Shown here: in pieces, positions 61,468-64,000 of the stretch
Layout: the number at the start of each line of letters is the position of its first letter
Position numbering within the stretch: position 1 is the stretch's first letter
DNA from: JBKHXF01 sp046566145
GTDB taxonomy: Bacteria > Actinomycetota > Nitriliruptoria > Nitriliruptorales > Nitriliruptoraceae
Assembly: GCA_046566145.1 (NCBI GenBank)
Contig: JBKHXF010000027.1
Coordinates: 1 to 64,000 of the forward strand
Direction: 5' to 3'
DNA: 64,000 nt
The notes under the pieces: model-generated
Told to the model about the DNA's origin: nothing
Databases searched by the model: none
Seen by the model: only the letters and a program-made list of their open reading frames with translations
Translations under genes and position numbers: made by a program

Positions 61468-62426
61468 CTGGTCTGGACGCTAGCCCCCCCCGGGCGACGC
61501 GCCACCCCGGCGAGGACGGCCAGCAGCGCCATCGCGGTCGCCATGACCGTGCGGCCGTCGTGGTCCGCGGCGGCGTCGACCTCGACGAGGTCCACGACCG
61601 CGACCCGCGGGTCGGCGCCGACGCGACGGGCGACGTCGAACAGCTGCGTCGGGGTGAGCCCGCCCGGGCGGGCGCCGGGACAGGCGGGCGCGAACGCGAC
61701 GTCGAGCACGTCGACGTCGAGGTCGACCGCGACGACGTCGCAACCGGCGAGGTGCGCGAGCGCATCGTCGAGGACCGCGTCGACCCCGCGGGCGTGGACC
61801 TCGGCCGCGGTCACCGTCGTGATGCCGGCGTCGCGGCACCAGGCGGCGTAGGCCGCCGAGTTGGTGAACGCGCCGATGCCGACCTGCACGACGTTGCCGC
61901 CGGGCAGCCCGTCCGCGAGCAGGCCGCGCACTGGCGTGCCGTTGCGGGGGCCGTCGTCGAGGTGGCGCACGTCGTGGTGGGCGTCGAGGGTGAGCAGGCC
62001 GACGCGGGACAGGTCGGGGCCGCAGCGGCCCCGCACGAGCGGCCGGGTGATGGCGTTGTCCCCGCCGACCGCGACCGTGAGGGCGTCACGGACGAGCGCG
62101 CCGGCGGCGTCGGCGACGACCTGCAGCGCCTCCTCGAGCGGCAGGTCGGCGACGTCGAGGTCGCCGAGGTCGGTCAGGTGCACGGCGCCCGGCAGGTCGG
62201 TGCCGGTGGTCGGGTCGTACGGCGACAGGCGCGCCAGCGCCTGCCGGACCGCCGGCGGCGTGCGCCACGCCTCCGACGGGGAGATCGACCCGACGCTGCA
62301 CGGCACGCCGAGCACCTCGACCCGGGGGGCGCCGGCCGGCGGCGCCACGTCGAGCTCGCCGGCGAGCCACGCGGACGCGCGCGGCCAGAGCGGGTCGTCG
62401 CCGGCCGGTGATCGGGTGAACGTCAT
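61464..62426 (-). CDS. hutG: Formimidoylglutamase-type ureohydrolase (HutG)
   Basis: Arginase-superfamily Mn enzyme, 320 aa. Metal motifs: VAVGGDNAITRPL (family usually GGDHS, with His a metal ligand; here Asn), LLTLDAHHDVRH (DAHxD) and VDLDVDVLDVAFAPACPGARPGG. Its position in a hut cluster suggests it cleaves N-formimidoylglutamate to glutamate and formamide. The Asn variant is known to me among some HutG-like proteins but should be confirmed. ATG overlaps the hutI stop by ATGA. Confidence 0.85.
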   Translation of the reverse strand: MTFTRSPAGDDPLWPRASAWLAGELDVAPPAGAPRVEVLGVPCSVGSISPSEAWRTPPAVRQALARLSPYDPTTGTDLPGAVHLTDLGDLDVADLPLEEALQVVADAAGALVRDALTVAVGGDNAITRPLVRGRCGPDLSRVGLLTLDAHHDVRHLDDGPRNGTPVRGLLADGLPGGNVVQVGIGAFTNSAAYAAWCRDAGITTVTAAEVHARGVDAVLDDALAHLAGCDVVAVDLDVDVLDVAFAPACPGARPGGLTPTQLFDVARRVGADPRVAVVDLVEVDAAADHDGRTVMATAMALLAVLAGVARRPGGASVQTR

Positions 62427-63652
62427 CTCGAGGGCTCCGTGGGCGCTCCGACGAGGCTGCCGCCGCGCACGACGACCTCCCCCGCCCGGACGACCGTGTC
62501 GACGAGCGGCACGCCGGGCCGGTAGGCGAGGTGGAGGTGGCTCGGCGCGTCGAGCACGACGAGGTCGCCACGCGCACCGACCCGCAGGCTGCCGACGTCG
62601 TCGCGGCGCAGGGCGGCGGCGCCGCCGGCGGTCGCGGCCCACACGGCCTCGTCGGGGGTGAGCCCGCACTCCCGCACGGCGAGCGCGACCACGAACGGCA
62701 GCGACGTCGTGTACGAAGTGCCGGGGTTGCAGTCGGTCGCCAGCGCGACGGTGACGCCGGCGTCGCACAGGCGCCGGCCGTCGGCGTACACCGACCGGGT
62801 CGAGAACTCCGCGCCGGGCACGAGCGTCGCGACGGTGCCGGAGTCGGCGAGCGCGGCGACGTCGGCGTCGTCGAGGTGGGTGACGTGGTCGGCGCTGGCG
62901 GCCCCGAGCTCGCACGCGAGCCGGACGCCCGGGCCCGGGCCGAGCTGGTTCGCGTGGACGCGCACGCCGAGCCCTGCGGCGGCGCCGGCGGTGAGCACGT
63001 GTCGGGCCGCGTCCTCGTCGAACGCGCCGCGCTCCACGAACACGTCGACCCAGCGGGCGTGCGGGGCGCACGCCTCCAGCATCTCCCCCGCGACGAGCGC
63101 GACGTAGGCGTCGGGGTCGCCGGCGTGCTCGGCCGGGACGGTGTGGGCCCCGAGGAACGTCGTCTCGTCGGTGAGCCCACGCGCGACGCGGAGCGACCGG
63201 GCCTCGTCGTGGACCGACAGCCCGTAGCCGGACTTCACCTCGATGGTCGTGGCGCCCTGCCGCAGCAGCTCGCCGGCGAGCCGGCCGGCGTTCGCGGCGA
63301 GCTCGGCGTCGGTGGCGGCCCGGGTCGCGGCGACGGTGGTGCGGATGCCCCCGCCGTCGTAGGGGCGGCCCGCCATCCGGGCGGCGAACTCGCGCGCCCG
63401 GTCACCGGCGAACACGAGGTGCGCGTGGCTGTCGACGAACCCGGGCAGCACCGCGGCCCCGCCGACGTCGAGCACCTCGTCGACGTCCGCCGGCGCGGCG
63501 GCCTCGTCCCCGACCCAGGCGACCCGTCCGTCCTCCACGACCACGGCCGCGCGCTCGCGCAGGCCGAGCGGTCCCGCGCCGGCGGCCGGGTCGCAGGTGA
63601 CCAGCGACCCGATCCCGGTGACGAGCAGCGACGCCCCCTCCCGCGCCGTCAC
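62423..63652 (-). CDS. hutI: Imidazolonepropionase
   Basis: Third step of histidine degradation, hydrolysing imidazolonepropionate. 409 aa, normal. Amidohydrolase metal ligands in VDSHAHLVFAG; GIRTTVAATRAATDAEL, EVKSGYGLS, VHANQLGPG and LATDCNPGTSYTTSLPF are family blocks. GTG start one base after the hutU stop region. Overlaps hutG. Confidence 0.95.
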   Translation of the reverse strand: MTAREGASLLVTGIGSLVTCDPAAGAGPLGLRERAAVVVEDGRVAWVGDEAAAPADVDEVLDVGGAAVLPGFVDSHAHLVFAGDRAREFAARMAGRPYDGGGIRTTVAATRAATDAELAANAGRLAGELLRQGATTIEVKSGYGLSVHDEARSLRVARGLTDETTFLGAHTVPAEHAGDPDAYVALVAGEMLEACAPHARWVDVFVERGAFDEDAARHVLTAGAAAGLGVRVHANQLGPGPGVRLACELGAASADHVTHLDDADVAALADSGTVATLVPGAEFSTRSVYADGRRLCDAGVTVALATDCNPGTSYTTSLPFVVALAVRECGLTPDEAVWAATAGGAAALRRDDVGSLRVGARGDLVVLDAPSHLHLAYRPGVPLVDTVVRAGEVVVRGGSLVGAPTEPSR

Positions 63653-63653
63653 C

Positions 63654-64000
63654 TCAGCCCTCCCGCATCGGCACGCGCACGTCGCGCTCGGCGGCGACCT
63701 CGACGGCCCGGTCGTAGCCGGCGTCGACGTGCCGCACGACGCCCATGCCCGGGTCGTTGGTCAGCACCCGTGCGAGCTTCTCGGCGGCGAGCGGCGTGCC
63801 GTCGGCGACCGACACCTGGCCGGCGTGGATGGAGCGGCCGATGCCGACCCCGCCGCCGTGGTGGATCGACACCCACGACGCGCCCGAGGCGACGTTCACC
63901 ATCGCGTTGAGCAGCGGCCAGTCGGCGATGGCGTCGGAGCCGTCGAGCATCGCCTCGGTCTCGCGCTGGGGCGAGGCGACCGAGCCGCAGTCGAGGTGGT
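63654..64000 (-). CDS. hutU: Urocanate hydratase, C-terminal part (cut by window end)
   Basis: Partial: the last about 115 residues are inside the window and the 5' part lies beyond 64000. The minus strand reads HLDCGSVASPQRETEAMLDGSDAIADWPLLNA, the urocanase signature, then GASWVSIHHGGGVGIGRSIHAGQV and DPGMGVVRHVDAGYDRA. Second step of histidine degradation. One base separates its stop from hutI. Confidence 0.95.
   Translation of the reverse strand, partial: HLDCGSVASPQRETEAMLDGSDAIADWPLLNAMVNVASGASWVSIHHGGGVGIGRSIHAGQVSVADGTPLAAEKLARVLTNDPGMGVVRHVDAGYDRAVEVAAERDVRVPMREG

Overview
The window is very GC-rich bacterial chromosome with actinobacterial core genes: an actinobacterial-type integration host factor (mihF) beside rpoZ, a helicase-dead PriA, a HelD-type RNA polymerase recycling factor, a DUF1844 protein upstream of infC, a PASTA-tailed class A penicillin-binding protein, and menaquinone genes. 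Gene order and the many long Gly/Ser/Thr-rich exported proteins suggest a deep-branching actinobacterium, perhaps of the Nitriliruptoria; that placement is inference. No rRNA, tRNA, insertion sequence, prophage or CRISPR array was recognised. Most genes lie on the minus strand.

Layout. 1-9.5 kb: a branched-chain amino-acid-type (liv) ABC transporter with two long-linker lipoprotein receptors, an unidentified secreted membrane-anchored protein between them, and an ATPase carrying a new-looking acidic N-terminal domain. 9.7-19 kb: penicillin-binding protein, 3-methyladenine glycosylase and PolX (overlapping genes), a membrane histidine kinase, an exported Asp-box protein, and an RlmG/RsmC-like methyltransferase. 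19-28 kb: a continuous arginine operon, argC-J-B-D-(response regulator)-F-R-G-H, ending in the methyltransferase, with an ArgR-like box upstream of argC. 28-30 kb: arfB-like ribosome rescue factor and an exported LVIVD-repeat protein.

30-38 kb: translation block in minus-strand order infC, rpmI, rplT, a SpoU-family RNA methyltransferase, a soluble histidine kinase, pheS, pheT. infC appears to start with ATC. 38-42 kb: hisE-hisG on the plus strand, then helD. 42-50 kb: a long minus-strand cluster, def-fmt-rsmB-rpe-response regulator/GGDEF-ribD-ribE-ribBA-ribH, linking initiator-Met processing, rRNA methylation, pentose phosphate flux and riboflavin synthesis (ribulose-5-phosphate, the Rpe substrate, is also a RibBA substrate). 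50-53 kb: divergent LysR/EamA exporter pair and a small exported protein.

53-59 kb: mihF, a cytidylate-kinase-like P-loop kinase (where guanylate kinase usually sits), rpoZ, coaBC, metK, priA. 59-61 kb: menB-menA and a small coiled-coil gene on the plus strand. 61-64 kb: histidine degradation genes hutU (cut by the window end), hutI, hutG and a small membrane protein. Many neighbouring genes overlap by GTGA or TGATG, so translational coupling is a general feature. Functional names rest on motifs and family knowledge read by eye; no database search was run.
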